Source of the DNA: Gnetum montanum
Taxonomy: Eukaryota > Streptophyta > Gnetopsida > Gnetales > Gnetaceae
Direction: 5' to 3'
Assembly: GCA_015680685.1 (NCBI GenBank)
Contig: MNCI01036301.1
Span: 136,089-200,088 of the forward strand
DNA length: 64,000 nucleotides
Every line of letters begins with the position of its first letter. Positions within the stretch are counted from its first letter, which is position 1. The notes below the pieces were generated by a model. It searched no databases. It saw only the letters and a program-made list of their open reading frames with translations, and was not told the origin of the DNA. A program made the position numbers and the translations under genes. Positions 22,440 through 33,735 of the stretch are shown here, in pieces.

Positions 22440-23860
22440 GCATGTCTTCTTCTTATAAGCACAATGATACTAAACCACTAGTGCCTCAAGAATGCAAGGT
22501 GGTATGGAGGGCTCAAATAATGCTCATAGTCATCATTGAAATAATGATGATGATGAGCCTTTACTAGTAACTTGAAGTATGCTGAATATTGCAGAGACAA
22601 TAAAAATTCCAATAAGACATGTGAAAGTTAGTTAGATCAAGTGACTTGACATGAACAATATCCCTAGATTTGAGGGGGGATATAACTCTAATCCACAAAC
22701 ACATCTTCAAGCCTTTCATGATACTTATGCCTTATAAACTATTTAAAATGATTGGTAGAAATCAAAGCTATTTCCCACGACACTCATCAAGGAAGCCAAA
22801 AGCTGGTATCAATCCTTAGAACTAGAATCCATCCATAGGTGGAGTACAATTCTAGAGTTGTTCAATGATAAATACAAATGTACTCTTGAGTGTCTAATCT
22901 GAGAAGGCAGATTTAAGGATGGAAGCAAGGAACACATGAAGGCTTGGATGCTACCATGGGTAGATACTATTCTCTCATACACTAATGCCCTAGCCATGGT
23001 TATTCTCAGCAGGAACATCATAGATGGACTCAGATTAGAATCAAGAAGAACTCCTGGGGTTTATGCCCAATGAAAACTATCAAAACTTAGAGCCCATCAG
23101 ATCCAAGCTCTAAAAGAGCAAGTAGCAAAAGAAGAATGAGAACTAAGAAAATGGAAAAGTGTTAAGGAATATAACAATGATCCTTATATTAGAAAGAGGA
23201 AGGTTAGATTTTGTGACAATGAGGAGGAATCATCACTTGATGAGGTGGTGAATAGAAATACCTTTTTGGTCCAAAAATCTAAGTATGAAATTTTGACCAA
23301 GGTAGATAAAATGTGGGAATCGTTGAATGAAAAATTCCAAACTGCTCTAAAGATCACAAAAGAATCAAGAAAGTAGAGTAGTGACTATAATTTTAGGAGT
23401 TAGAAAGAAGCTAAATATGCCTACCAAAGGGGTCATGGCAAAGCTACTACAATAGAAAAAGTTATGGCAATAGAATCAGAAGATCATGGTGGCTGTGGCA
23501 TCTTCTTATACAAACATTCTACTGTTGCCTTATCATGTCACACTTGCAGGAGTCTAGGATGTACATGCTAAATCCTAGACTGGCAAAAAGGTAAGAACCT
23601 AGAAGATTTCCTTATCCTAAAGGCAATCGAAGGTAATTCCACCACCAACAACAAGCTTATTATCCAAGTGGAGCTCCACCATAACCATATGAGTAATACT
23701 AGCAATGATAACACTCGTAGTCATGGGGGATGCCACCACCAAGGCAGCAATACCCTTATAGGTAGCCAAATCTATATGGGTACTATGTATAGCAACCAAT
23801 GTCTCCATGTGACTCTTTTAGTGATGCTTCTTTTTAACATTACTACTACCCTGTAGAGTA
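22440..23860 (+). pseudogene. gag of element B (broken)
   Basis: The gag domain at 22,640-23,130 carries NNIPRFEGGYNSNPQTHLQ, AKSWYQSLELESIHRWST and LELFNDKY, then DGLRLESRRTPGVYAQ. A charged region with KVDKMWESLNEKFQTALK (about 23,300-23,360) follows, as in A. The expected zinc knuckle region near 23,500-23,560 is Cys-rich but disrupted (HSTVALSCHTCRSLGCTC). The His/Asn-rich tail (MELHHNHMSNTSNDNTRSH, 23,668) leads to the protease. Many stops. Confidence 0.7.
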
Positions 23861-24299
23861 TCAAAAAACTCATTTTTCATCTACTAAAAGGGGAAACCCC
23901 ATATCCTTATCACCCTTCTCATCCTTTAGCAAATGATTGTCCACCCTCAATCCAATTACCTCTTGCTTCATCTATTTAGGATGAAATTCCACCATAGTTG
24001 CAACAACATAGCACTACTAGGGATGTCAACTTACAGTCAGCTTTCTAGTTGAATGGTTCAGAACCCAGATCCCGAAAATGACCATTCTTCTATCTCAACA
24101 ATCCAAATTCCTCATAGACTAATGTAGTTGGTTGTCATGTCTCTCCATCATCTTCTACATCAAATCCTTTCAAGAGCCCTTCAAAAAAAAAAATACCTCC
24201 TAGGACCAACACTTTCATGTCAACTTGCGTTGAATCTGATTGGATCAAGGCTGGCAACCCTCCTAGGAAAATATCTAAGCTTGGAAGTCCTCTCATCTA

Positions 24300-24800
24300 C
24301 TTGTAGATTGCTAGACATGAGCCATGTAAGGCTTTTCTTAATTTAGGTTCTAGTGTCAATCTAATTTCCCATGACATGTACAAAGCATGAAACTTGCCAC
24401 CTCTTAAGAAGAGCAATATCCATCTAGAATTGGTTAACTATTTAATCGTTGTTCTTTTGGGACTTTTGGAGGACATTGTAACCATTGTTTGTGGATGGTC
24501 CTATCCTATCGATTTTCTAGTGATTAAGGTCAACAATTGCAAGAAAATATTCTTAATTATTATGGGAAGGAAATGGTTGAACACTATTGATACATGAATG
24601 GATATCAAAGATCTCTCCTTGAAAATTTTCAAAGAGAATGAATTTGGAAAGATCGAGAAGAAGAGAGTTCTATCCATGCACACAATGATACTAGATGCAA
24701 CTGTGTGTAGAAACTCTAGTTTGTCAAGAGCACATCCATCAAAGCATGTAGACAATGTGCAAAGGAATCTAAAATCTAAAGGTGGCTATATGCAGTAGCC
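24300..24800 (+). pseudogene. Protease of element B (catalytic Asp lost)
   Basis: FLNLGSSVNLISHDMYKA at about 24,335-24,388 is the retropepsin active site with Asn in place of the catalytic Asp seen in A. LPPLKKSNIHLELVNYLIVV and DFLVIKVNNCKKIFLII.MGRKWL follow, as in A and C. The stop after the MGRKWL box breaks the domain. Non-functional. Confidence 0.7.
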
Positions 24801-24959
24801 AAAAAACAAAAGAAAACCTAGTGGTTGATAGTTGATCTTAGAAGTAGCACACTTTGCATGGAGCCTATTAAGAGTATGATATGTGCTGATATTGAAACCA
24901 TGGATGAACTAGAGAAAGTTCATCACCAACTCTATGATGATGCATATGATGATACTAAT

Positions 24960-26490
24960 TGGGGAGAGTTGGAAATCCATGAAAATTTTAAATAAAAGCC
25001 CTTAGAGTTGAAAACTCTAGCTACCAACATGGAGTATGCATTTTTGACAAATGGCAAGTCAGTAATCATTAATGCCAATCTTGTTCCTAAACAAAAGTAG
25101 ATGCTATTGATGGTGCTTAAAAAATGATGAATAGTCTTTGCTTGGTCATATCCTATGATCATTGAGATTGATCTTAGGATATGCTAGCATCATATCTACA
25201 TTGATCCAATCATAAAGTTAAAGAGGTAGCTGTAGTGGTGGTTAAACCCCAAATTGAAGTAGATCATCAAAGATAAAATAAAACAACTCCTCAAGGCAGG
25301 GTTTATCTATTCCATTATAGATAGTAAGTGGGTTAGCCCATTCATGATTGTGCCAAATAAAGATGGCAAATGGTGCGTTTATATTGATTTCTGGCTATTG
25401 AATATGGCAACATTCAAAGATAACTTTCCATTTCCATTTGTGGATCAAGTGTTAAACACTATATTTGGGCAGTGTTATTATAGTTTTCTAGATAGTTATA
25501 GTGGCTATAATCAGTTCCAAATTGTGCTAAAGGATCAAGAAAAAACAACATTCACAAGTTTCTAAGGAAATTTTTCATATTGAAAGATGCCTTTAGGTCT
25601 ATGTAATGCTCATGCAACATTCCAATGCTTGGTCTTGAGCATTTTTTAGCAAAAAATTCATTGTAAGGTGTAAATCTTCATGGATGAATTCTCCACCTAT
25701 GGTGCTACATTTAAGTAAGCCTTGGGCCATCTTGAGAAATTGCGTAAAATGTGTGTGAAGATAAATCTTTGGCTCAATTGATAGAAGAGCCATTTGATGG
25801 TCTAGGAGGGCACTATACTAGGGCATATAATTCTCAAGTAGGGATTAAGGTAGACCCTAAAAAGATAAGGGTCATCCAAGGAATAACTCACCAACTAGAA
25901 ATTATTAAAGATGTTTAGTCATTCCTTGGACACACTGGCTACTATCAATGATTTATAGAGAATTTCTCTAAGATCAAGAAACCATTGGTTGAGTTAACAA
26001 AGAAAGATGCTCTATTAATTTAGACCAAAAAATGTGAAAATGAATTCTAGAGCCTCAAGAAGAAACTCATAGAGACTCCAATTCTATGAGCACTTGATTG
26101 GTCTAGACCATTTTATATCATGACACATGCATCTAATTATGCCTTGAGAGCTGTGCTTACACAGTTGGATGATAAGAAATGTCCATATTACATCCAATGT
26201 GCAAGTTGAAGCATTGTGGGTGCAAAGTTGAATTACACCACAATGGAGAAGGAACTAATGAGGGTGGTGTATACTCTAGAAAATTTTAAGCACTATGTGC
26301 TTAGATACAAAGTGTTTGTGCAAATTGACCATAGTGTTATTTGCTTCCTCATGAACAAACCAATAGTGAGCCCCTATGTCATATGCTAGCTAGTGATCTT
26401 GCAAGAGTTCAATCTTACAATGGTAGAATGAAAGGGGACTAAGAATGTGGTCACTGATCACTTGTCTCAGTTATGATTGGATAAAAAAGA
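24960..26490 (+). pseudogene. Reverse transcriptase and RNase H of element B (broken)
   Basis: RT: GAGFIYSI-like lead-in, VYIDFWLLNMATFKDNF, FLDSYSGYNQFQIVLKD, MPLGLCNAHATFQ-type box, then the active site as FMDEFSTYG near 25,680 (second catalytic Asp replaced by Glu). HFMV..GTILGH and the SLGHTGYY-type box follow. RNase H about 26,110-26,470: THASNYALRAVLTQLDD (Asp replaced by His), LNYTTMEKELMRVVYTLEN, VQIDHSVICFLMNKP and KNVVTDHLS. Stops throughout. Confidence 0.75.
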
Positions 26491-26499
26491 GGAGAGCCT

Positions 26500-27560
26500 A
26501 CTCTCTGATCAATTTCTTGATGAACTTCTCTTTACTAGTGTAATAAATAAACAAGTGCCCATAGAACCAAAATGGTATGATGGAATCCTCACTTATCTTC
26601 TCACTCAAGAGATGCTACAAGATTTGGACTACAGGAAGAAATGATAGTTTCTTCATTAGGCCAAATGCTTTATGGAAATTAATGGACACCTTTACAATGT
26701 GTGTGTAGATGGCTTGGTTCATTGGTGTATACTTGGTGCTGATCAACTATGCATTCTCTAGGACATTCATAAGGGTCCTTTTTGGGGCCACTATGCTAGG
26801 AGATGCATGATCATTAAGATCCTAATGGTAGGGTATTATTGGCCAACCATCATTAGGAACATCCACCAATTTGTCTACTCTTTTGAATGTTGTGAACGAG
26901 ATGGTGGGATGACTAGACAAATGGACCTTAACAATGGATCTAATCATTAGAACCTTTAACATTTAGAGTATTGACTTCATGGGTGCCATCATGCCCATGT
27001 CAAATGGAAAGGCATACATAATCATTGCCATTAATTATTGCAAGAAATGGGTAGAAGTAGTAGTTATCATCGACAGTACATCATCTACTACTGCATGGTT
27101 TGTACAAAAAAATGTTATAAACAAGTTTGGGGCACCACATGCATTGATCTCTGACAATGGAACCCATTTCATAGGCATCACTTTTCATAAGCTCATGCAA
27201 TGCTTAGGGGTTGAACATAAATTAACAACACCCTATCACTGCTAAGCCAATGGTTAAGTAGATGTTACTAACAAGGATATTACAAAGATCTTAATGAGAA
27301 TTTTTAGTAAATATAGGAGGGACTAGAGCAAAGATCTCAACAATTCCCTCTAGGCCTGCTACTCAACATGGAAGTTTCCTATAGGCTACTCTCCGTATGA
27401 GCTAGTGTACAAGAAATTACCAACACTTCCTATTCAATCTGAGCTTCATACACTTTCAATAGCATGTGACCTAGATCTTGACTTGAGTCTAGCATAAAAA
27501 GAATGATTGATCAAACTTAATGTGCTAAATGAAAATTGATTAGTGGACTAGTTTCTATTT
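26500..27560 (+). pseudogene. Integrase of element B (broken, first catalytic Asp lost)
   Basis: The zinc-binding N-terminus (HKGPFWGHYA then FECCERDGG) precedes the core (26,979-27,245): IIIAINYCKKWVEVVV with Asn where A has the first catalytic Asp, ISDNGTHFIGITF with the second, and TPYHC. Frame-broken sequence continues with YSPYELVYKKLPTLPIQSEL to about 27,560, where homology to other copies fades before the spacer. Confidence 0.75.
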
Positions 27561-28975
27561 TCATGAGATAGGCAGTGAGTCCACATCATCAACCCATCCA
27601 CAAGCTCTATGGTTTTCCTTGTTTTGGGAATATGAGGTTGCTTTTTCATTAATAAAACTTTAATGAACTTGTGACCTTGGTAGTTTCCAAGCTTGGAAAA
27701 GATTCACAGGTTTTAAAAGGATGTGGCTTCAAGGGGATTCAATACTCTTTGTACCTCTCTACTGTGTTGAGTGCAAGTGTGTTTTCCATGGATTTCTTAT
27801 TGTTCCTTGTCAACCAATAACATGAATTTGATTAAGTCATTGCATGATGTGGTTTCCATTAAAAAAATCCAAAAATGAAAGACATAATAATGATGATGAT
27901 GATGATGATAATAATAAAATTAATGATGAAAATTCAAACCACATCCCTTAGACAAAATAAATGAGCTACAAGTATTGGTTATGGGACTAGAAAGACATGT
28001 TACCCATGCGTGAAGGTCCCCTCTAACTAAGGCCCTTTCTCACTTCATGTTTCTCTTTTCTTCTGAAATAAGGAATTGTGGTTATCTGTGGGAGCATTCT
28101 TGTGTCTCAAGGGGGTAGATTGATCTTAGAGTGGTGATGCAAAATCATTGAAAGTGGTTGGTTTTGGTCTAGACTAAGGTTGGACTTTATTGGGTCATCT
28201 AACCATGACTCTTACAAGGGACTTTATGTGACCATGATTGGGACATCCATTCCCTTCACTATCTCATCCATCAATGCTCTCTATAACTTACCTCATTGCT
28301 AGTTTTCATGTTTTTGTTTCATGTCTTAGTTTGATGTGTTTAAATTCTTAGATAGATTCTTTGAGTTGGTCCTTAATGTTTCGTAACCATTAATCAACTA
28401 TGGGATTCATAGACTCCTTAGTTAAGGTTTTGCAAGGAAAAAAAGGACATGTGTCACTATGGGAAGGACCTACTTGCATACCTTGTGGTTTGGTTACTTA
28501 AGTTCCTTACCCTTAGACATTGCTGCAATCAAAATCTTTCACGCATCCCATTGTGCATCCAATTGTGTGCTCCTTAAAGTATTCTTCTTCATAAAATCTC
28601 ATTCTCAAATAATTTTTTAATTTTCTACGTTTTAAAATCCTCTTCTAATATTTTCATCATGTTCTTGGCTTATTGGGCTTCCATTTGATCCCAATTTTCT
28701 TCAAAAACTCATATTTTTCAAAATTTTGATAAAGTCAACGATGGTCAATAGCTACATCAACTAGGCCTAGTCAATGCAGATGACTGCATCAACTTGGCCT
28801 TGTTAACTAGGCCCAGTGGACACAACCCAAAAATTCTATAAATACTATCCAATACTTTGAAAGTTTCTACCATTTTCTTGAAAATAAGAGGGGAGTTTTT
28901 GCAATTTTTTAGAGCCCATAACTTTAATATCATTTATTCAAATCACTCTGTTCTTCAATCCTGTAGCTACCAGAG
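27561..28975 (+). other. Post-pol spacer of element B
   Basis: Non-coding. At 27,930-28,030 it matches A (1,581-1,690, minus) closely, including the conserved motif GACATGTTACCCATGCGTGA (27,993-28,012). It holds a GAT microsatellite (27,891-27,918). The 3' end leads into CAGAG|GTAAGC, a 5' splice-site consensus at 28,975/28,976. Confidence 0.6.
27891..27918. repeat. GAT/ATA microsatellite
   Basis: TGATGATGATGATGATGATA followed by ATAATAA, in the spacer of B. Confidence 0.9.
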
Positions 28976-29279
28976 GTAAGCTTTTAGTCATGGGGGTCAC
29001 AAACCTTAAGGTTTCCAATGAAAAATTTTCAAGATATTTCTAACTCCTCCAAAGGATTAATGAATAGACTAACATTAAACCATTAATTTTTGAGAGTTTA
29101 ACTCTTCCAAAAAACTTCAATAAATTTAAAATTAATTATTAATATTAAAATAATAATAAAATAATCAACTAAGCCATGATCACAACTTAGCCAAGTGTAA
29201 CTACCCCAAGAGATAAGATATTCCCAATGTTTCAAAGTTACACATTAAGTGCTAATCATTGGTCACATTGTGATTATAG
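28976..29279 (+). other. Putative intron before the third ORF of element B
   Basis: CAGAG|GTAAGC to TGTGATTATAG|ATG, 304 bp, AT-rich. A PPT-like TTAGTCATGGGGGTCAC lies just inside (28,984-29,000). Both splice sites are close to the plant consensus. Corresponding intervals exist before the third ORFs of C (353 bp), D (242 bp) and E (322 bp without its insertion). Confidence 0.6.
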
Positions 29280-30895
29280 ATGGCACCTAGACCAAAATTC
29301 CTGTAAGAAGAAGAACCATCACAACCAAAGGATAAATGACCCAAAATTAGAAGGGGCTAGAAAGAACAAGCCTGGGGGTAGGCAACAAAAACTCATGCAA
29401 TGGGACCTCTTTGAGAGGAGCTCGAAGTGGAATTTGTTTGACAGATTTCTAAAGAAGAGGTTGTGACTGAACAATTCCAAAGAGGAGAGGCACTAGGGCA
29501 CCTATCAAGACTTGAGGTCACATTGACATAAGCTTGGCTAGATATGATTAAGTCTTACGATGCCCAACATTCAGTTCTTTAAGAACTAAACTTTGCCATT
29601 CTTAGAACATGCTTCATTAGAAGTTAAGACATAATTGCAAAGCTTTCCAATCTTACTAATCATCACTACAAGTGGGGAGTGGTACATGGGAGAGACATAT
29701 CTCTTCTAAAATAGTAGAAAGGTAGGAGCCACTATGAGAATCAAGGATATTCAGATATCTCACTTGACAAAAGAAATTGTGCAAGATCTTGTTTTTCTTG
29801 GTTCTGGCTCTCATTTGGTAGAAATATCCATGTATAAAGACCTAGAGGCAAAAAGGGAGTGGACCTAGCGAAGTTATGGGGTTGACAGTAAGGAGTTAGG
29901 TGTGCTCACACTGATGGAGTGCATATACTTCAAGATAGTGGTTTATTACCTGAATTTGATGATGAGGCCCAATAAGGTAACTACTTTCTCTACCCATGCA
30001 TGTGCTACTTTAAGAGGAAAATTTCCTATTAACCTTCATAGTTGTGGAGATGGAAATACATTTCAAGGAAAATGAACGTGGAAGGAAAACCCTGCCATTT
30101 TCATGCCTTATTAAAAAACTCTGTAAAATGGTAGGGATAGTCCACTATGAAAATGACATAATTAGGCATATTGCCATTATCTTCTAGTTTGAGATGATGA
30201 GGGACAAGACCCCTACCATGTCCAAAGAAGAGGGGCATCAACTACCACCTCCACCACCTACTTAAGAAACATTGCCAAAGGCTCATGTTGCCATTGAGTG
30301 CTTATGCAAAATCGGAGAGTAGCTCTTGCATGAGCAAGAATAGTAAGTAGGAATAACTGGTGGGGATTCATCTATGTACCATCCTTCAATGAGTTACCTT
30401 AATGAAGTGGCTCGAACAATTAGTCAAATGGAGGAAGGTGGGTTCATATTCTTAGCCCAAAGAACGCAACAACCTACAAGGTCAAATTCTAGTGCTTGAA
30501 AGGTAATAGTATCTCGCAACAACAACAATTTCTAGAAATATTTGGGTATGTTGTTACATTTTTGGTGCTCTTGGAGGAGGATGAGGGGGAAATTATCTTG
30601 GTGATGTAGCACCAAGGGTAGGAGACTGTAGAAAAATTGATTATTGATCGAACTACTGAAGTATTAAATGCACCTATGGTGTTTGTACCAAATGCTTCTA
30701 CACCTAGAGATGTGCAGAATTATGTAGGAACTATTAGTGGTTGATTGAGTGTAGCCTAGCACAAGAAATTGTTGGACTAACTGGTGGGAACTAGGTAATC
30801 AATTTTGGATATCTTTGATTTTCTAAATAACATCATTACAACTGAGTTGGAGGTACTTGAACTAAAGGGCAAATGCATCATTCTAGAAGGGAAAC
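29280..30895 (+). pseudogene. Third ORF of element B (broken)
   Basis: ATG directly after the acceptor; basic start MAPRPKFL then EEEPSQPKDK, similar in style to MPPKKLKVEGPSQLRKK of C. Recognisable coding character persists in broken frames (HYKWGVVHGRDISLLK, SMYHPSMSYLNEVARTI, LEIFGYVVTFLVLLEEDEG), ending in a leucine-rich helical stretch LDIFDFLNNIITTELEVLEL. No named domain was recognised. Middle parts do not visibly match the third ORF of C/D/E, so it may be a divergent version. Many stops. Confidence 0.45.
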
Positions 30896-30904
30896 TCCAA
30901 TTTG

Positions 30905-31021
30905 AGCTATTTTTATTTCCTTTTGCTCATGGAGTGACCAATTTAGTTGTGGGGGAGAGTATTGTGCATAGTTGTGCAATTCACATCAAATTTTTGTAAC
31001 ACCTAAAAGAACATATTAAGG
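30905..31021 (+). other. Spacer end of element E with PPT-like block
   Basis: Contains TTTAGTTGTGGGGGAGAG (30,943-30,960) and ends in TATTAAG|GGTAAAA. Matches 51,465-51,569 of C and, loosely, 45,330-45,419 of D. Confidence 0.55.
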
Positions 31022-33366
31022 GTAAAAACAATAAGAATTGATTACATTTAAACTTAATAAAGGCTAATAAACTTAATGGTTCCTTCTAAATAACCATTCA
31101 AACACATCTTAAATAAGAGATTAATGATTATGATAGGTCATAAAGACTAAACTTATTTGTAAGTGTTGATGCCAACATTGCCCATGCTATCACATGGGGC
31201 CATGATCAATGGTTGAAGCAAGAAACTCCTACCTAGTTGGAACACAAACCATCAAAATTATTTTTCTTGTTTGAAGCAAAGCAACACTTTTGAATCTGTA
31301 GAAGAAGAACATGATTCTAGCAGGGAAATTGAGATACAACCTACAATTCCAAACACACACCACAACAACAAAAATAGATACCTTTCTCTTTTCTCCATGA
31401 TATTTGTTAAGCTTTCCTAGTATATTTTCAACTCTCAAGAATGGATGTAGATTTATTACAGGTTGATCACTAAGGTGGTGGTTGAATGGTCGATAGATAA
31501 TTGAATTTGTTTAAAATAAAATAAAAACAATAGAAAATAATAAGTGAACATTTGATGTAGTAACCTGCTCCCATTGTTCATGTCTTTGCCAATGAAATTT
31601 TTAGGGTATTTCCTTGCCATCAACCATGCATGTAGAGAAACCAAGAAACTTAGAATAACATATAATAACTGTTACTAAATTGTGTAGCATGTAAATCATA
31701 ACATCTTAGTGTGATCTAAATGGGTCATGTTTTAAGGTCAAAACAACACATATTATAATTGCTATTGTATTTAATGATATTCCAACAAATCTAGAGCAGG
31801 AATGTTACATTGCATGGACTAGGTATTACAAGGGAACGTAGGGCATTGCATCCACCACTAGGTGTTACGAAAAAACTGGAAACACTAGTTACAAGTAGTA
31901 ATGGCCTACTGTTATAGACATTCGATGAAAAGCATCTAAAAAAAGGAGGGCTCCAAAATAACTATAAAAAAAAGAAGGCATGAGATCCTGGGGGAGGGTA
32001 GCAGAGCTGCACCCTTCTTTTTTCTACTTGCAGAGGACACATAGTCATGGCTGGCAATAGGTGGATGATAGGTGGTGCACTGTAGTTTGCAAGTGATAGC
32101 ACATGATGTAGCAAATGATGGCTAGGCACATGTCTGCAGCATGCAACAGTGCATCAGATGATGACCATGCAATGCACACATGGTAGGATACATGATAGCG
32201 CTCTTTCTCCTCAACAATGGCAGAGAAGTAGTGAGTTTCTACCACGACTTGGTTTTTTTTATTTTCCCCTTTTCTTAGTACAGTGGCCACACATGCACAT
32301 TAGCGACATGTCTCTCAACCTCTATGTTCTTGTGGACAATAGCAGCCTGTCTCTCAACCTCTACGTTCTTGCAAATAGTGTGACACGCAAGGCATAGGAC
32401 TTTGATAGGCTCTACAAGTGGTAGGAGGATCACAAGCCTCTCTTATTTTTGTCCATGTGGTGTAGAAATATCGACAGGTGGATTGTAGGGGCCTTATTCT
32501 TCCCTCCTATTAAAAATTATGGAATAGTAGTGACATGGATGACTGCTCTTACCAGAAATGGTAGAATAGCAATGACACGAATGGCTGCTCTTATCAAAAA
32601 CAATAATGCAATAGTGACATCAAAATGGAATCAACATCGTTTCTTTGTTTTTTCTTCTCTACTTTCAAACAAATAGCAGATGTCCTTTCCCAATGGAGAA
32701 TCAATGGTGAATGCTGTAAAAGGTGGCAGATGGCACATTGAATGACGATGGTCAAGCGGTAGTGGTGGCCACATAAGTGTGGTAGGCTACTTCTATGATT
32801 CTATTTTCTCTCTCCCATGTATGGAGATGTGAAAAAAAAGGTGATGCTAATAGTCACATTTTTTCCTCTTCCCTCATCCAATGATGGCTACGGGAAATGT
32901 TGCTGTAGCAACTACAATGGACCATTAGCGAATAGGCAGCAACAACAAGACCAGGGAAAACTTGAATTTTTCTTTTGAATTACTTATTGTACTCTAAAAT
33001 TGCAAACAAATTCAATTTAAATTTTCAATTATTTTACTTAGTTTATTATTTTTAAAATGTTGCATAGCCCTCTCTAGCTAAGACTATTACTGGGTTTCTG
33101 TAATCATACGGGAGGTGCCTTAGGCAATAGTCTCCTAAAAGTTTCCAAGGTGTTAATGTGACCAAAATTTACGTATCAATAGTAAGATATTAGAAAATAC
33201 AATAAGGGTGGGTTTCTTTTAGATTTTTCTCTAACTCTAAAATCTTAATAAAAGCTAAAATGTAATAATAAGGATTGATTTTGATTAAAAGCTAAGAACT
33301 CGAGGAAGGGTCATGAACATTTAGAGATTTTTATGAAATATTTAAAATAATTCTTTATAATTGTAG
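31022..33366 (+). other. Putative intron of element E, enlarged by an insertion
   Basis: Donor AAGG|GTAAAA at 31,022 and acceptor AATTGTAG|ATG at 33,366. Removing the 2,018-bp insert and one 5-bp target copy leaves 322 bp, close to the 304 and 353 bp of B and C. Both halves align with the intron of C (51,570-51,922). Confidence 0.6.
31164..33181. mobile_element. 2.0-kb solo-LTR-like insertion with 5-bp target duplication
   Basis: Flanked by GTAAG at 31,159-31,163 and 33,182-33,186. Begins TGTTGATGCCAACAT and ends ATTTACGTATCAATA, imperfectly inverted ends. No protein domain is seen inside. A related end piece (TATTGATGCATAAATTTTGG...) lies at 55,269-55,348 in the other orientation. A solo LTR of another family fits best; a terminal-inverted-repeat transposon is the alternative. 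Confidence 0.55.
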
Positions 33367-33730
33367 ATGCCTTGTAAAAGACTTGTAGTAAAAGGATTGT
33401 CATAATAAAGGAAAAATAAACCCAAAGGAAGAGGAAAAGCTAGAGAACAAAATCTATTTGCAAAGACAAAGGGTTAGTGCTATAACATGCAACAACCAAC
33501 ACCTGTGATAGGACAATTTGCACAAGTAGAAGTTGACGTATACCTACTTAATAGCAAGGAAAACACCTTATGCTATTAAATGAATATCTCCAATCTATTT
33601 AGGAAAAGTTCATAATGTTCATTTTCATAGTGGAGCTAAATTTTGGGCCATTCATGGAGTTTACTCCAATAGAAGTTTGAGAATAACTCCAAGACTCTCC
33701 TTTATGGCCCATGATCTCATGTAAGAGTGA
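33367..33730 (+). pseudogene. Third ORF of element E, N-terminal part (broken)
   Basis: ATG follows the acceptor directly. Starts MPCKRLVVKG, comparable with MPPKKLKVEG of C; a Lys/Arg-rich leader is followed by frame-broken sequence containing IGQFAQVEVD, as in C (GQFAQ..EVD-like context). Ends where a 1.6-kb insertion begins; continues at 35,343. Confidence 0.5.
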
Positions 33731-33735
33731 CTTGT

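Larger units (their letters stand above)
19791..30895 (+). mobile_element. Element B: Ty3/gypsy (Athila/Tat-like), degenerate, 3' end lost
   Basis: Order: LTR (19,791-20,646), leader and gag start, a second 5'-truncated LTR (21,644-22,287), leader, gag, protease, RT, RNase H, integrase, spacer, intron (28,976-29,279), third ORF to about 30,895. The LTR-leader-gag segment is a tandem duplication of about 1.64 kb. No 3' LTR is seen: the third ORF runs into the spacer of another copy (E) near 30,900. Catalytic residues of protease, RNase H and integrase are changed. Confidence 0.75.
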
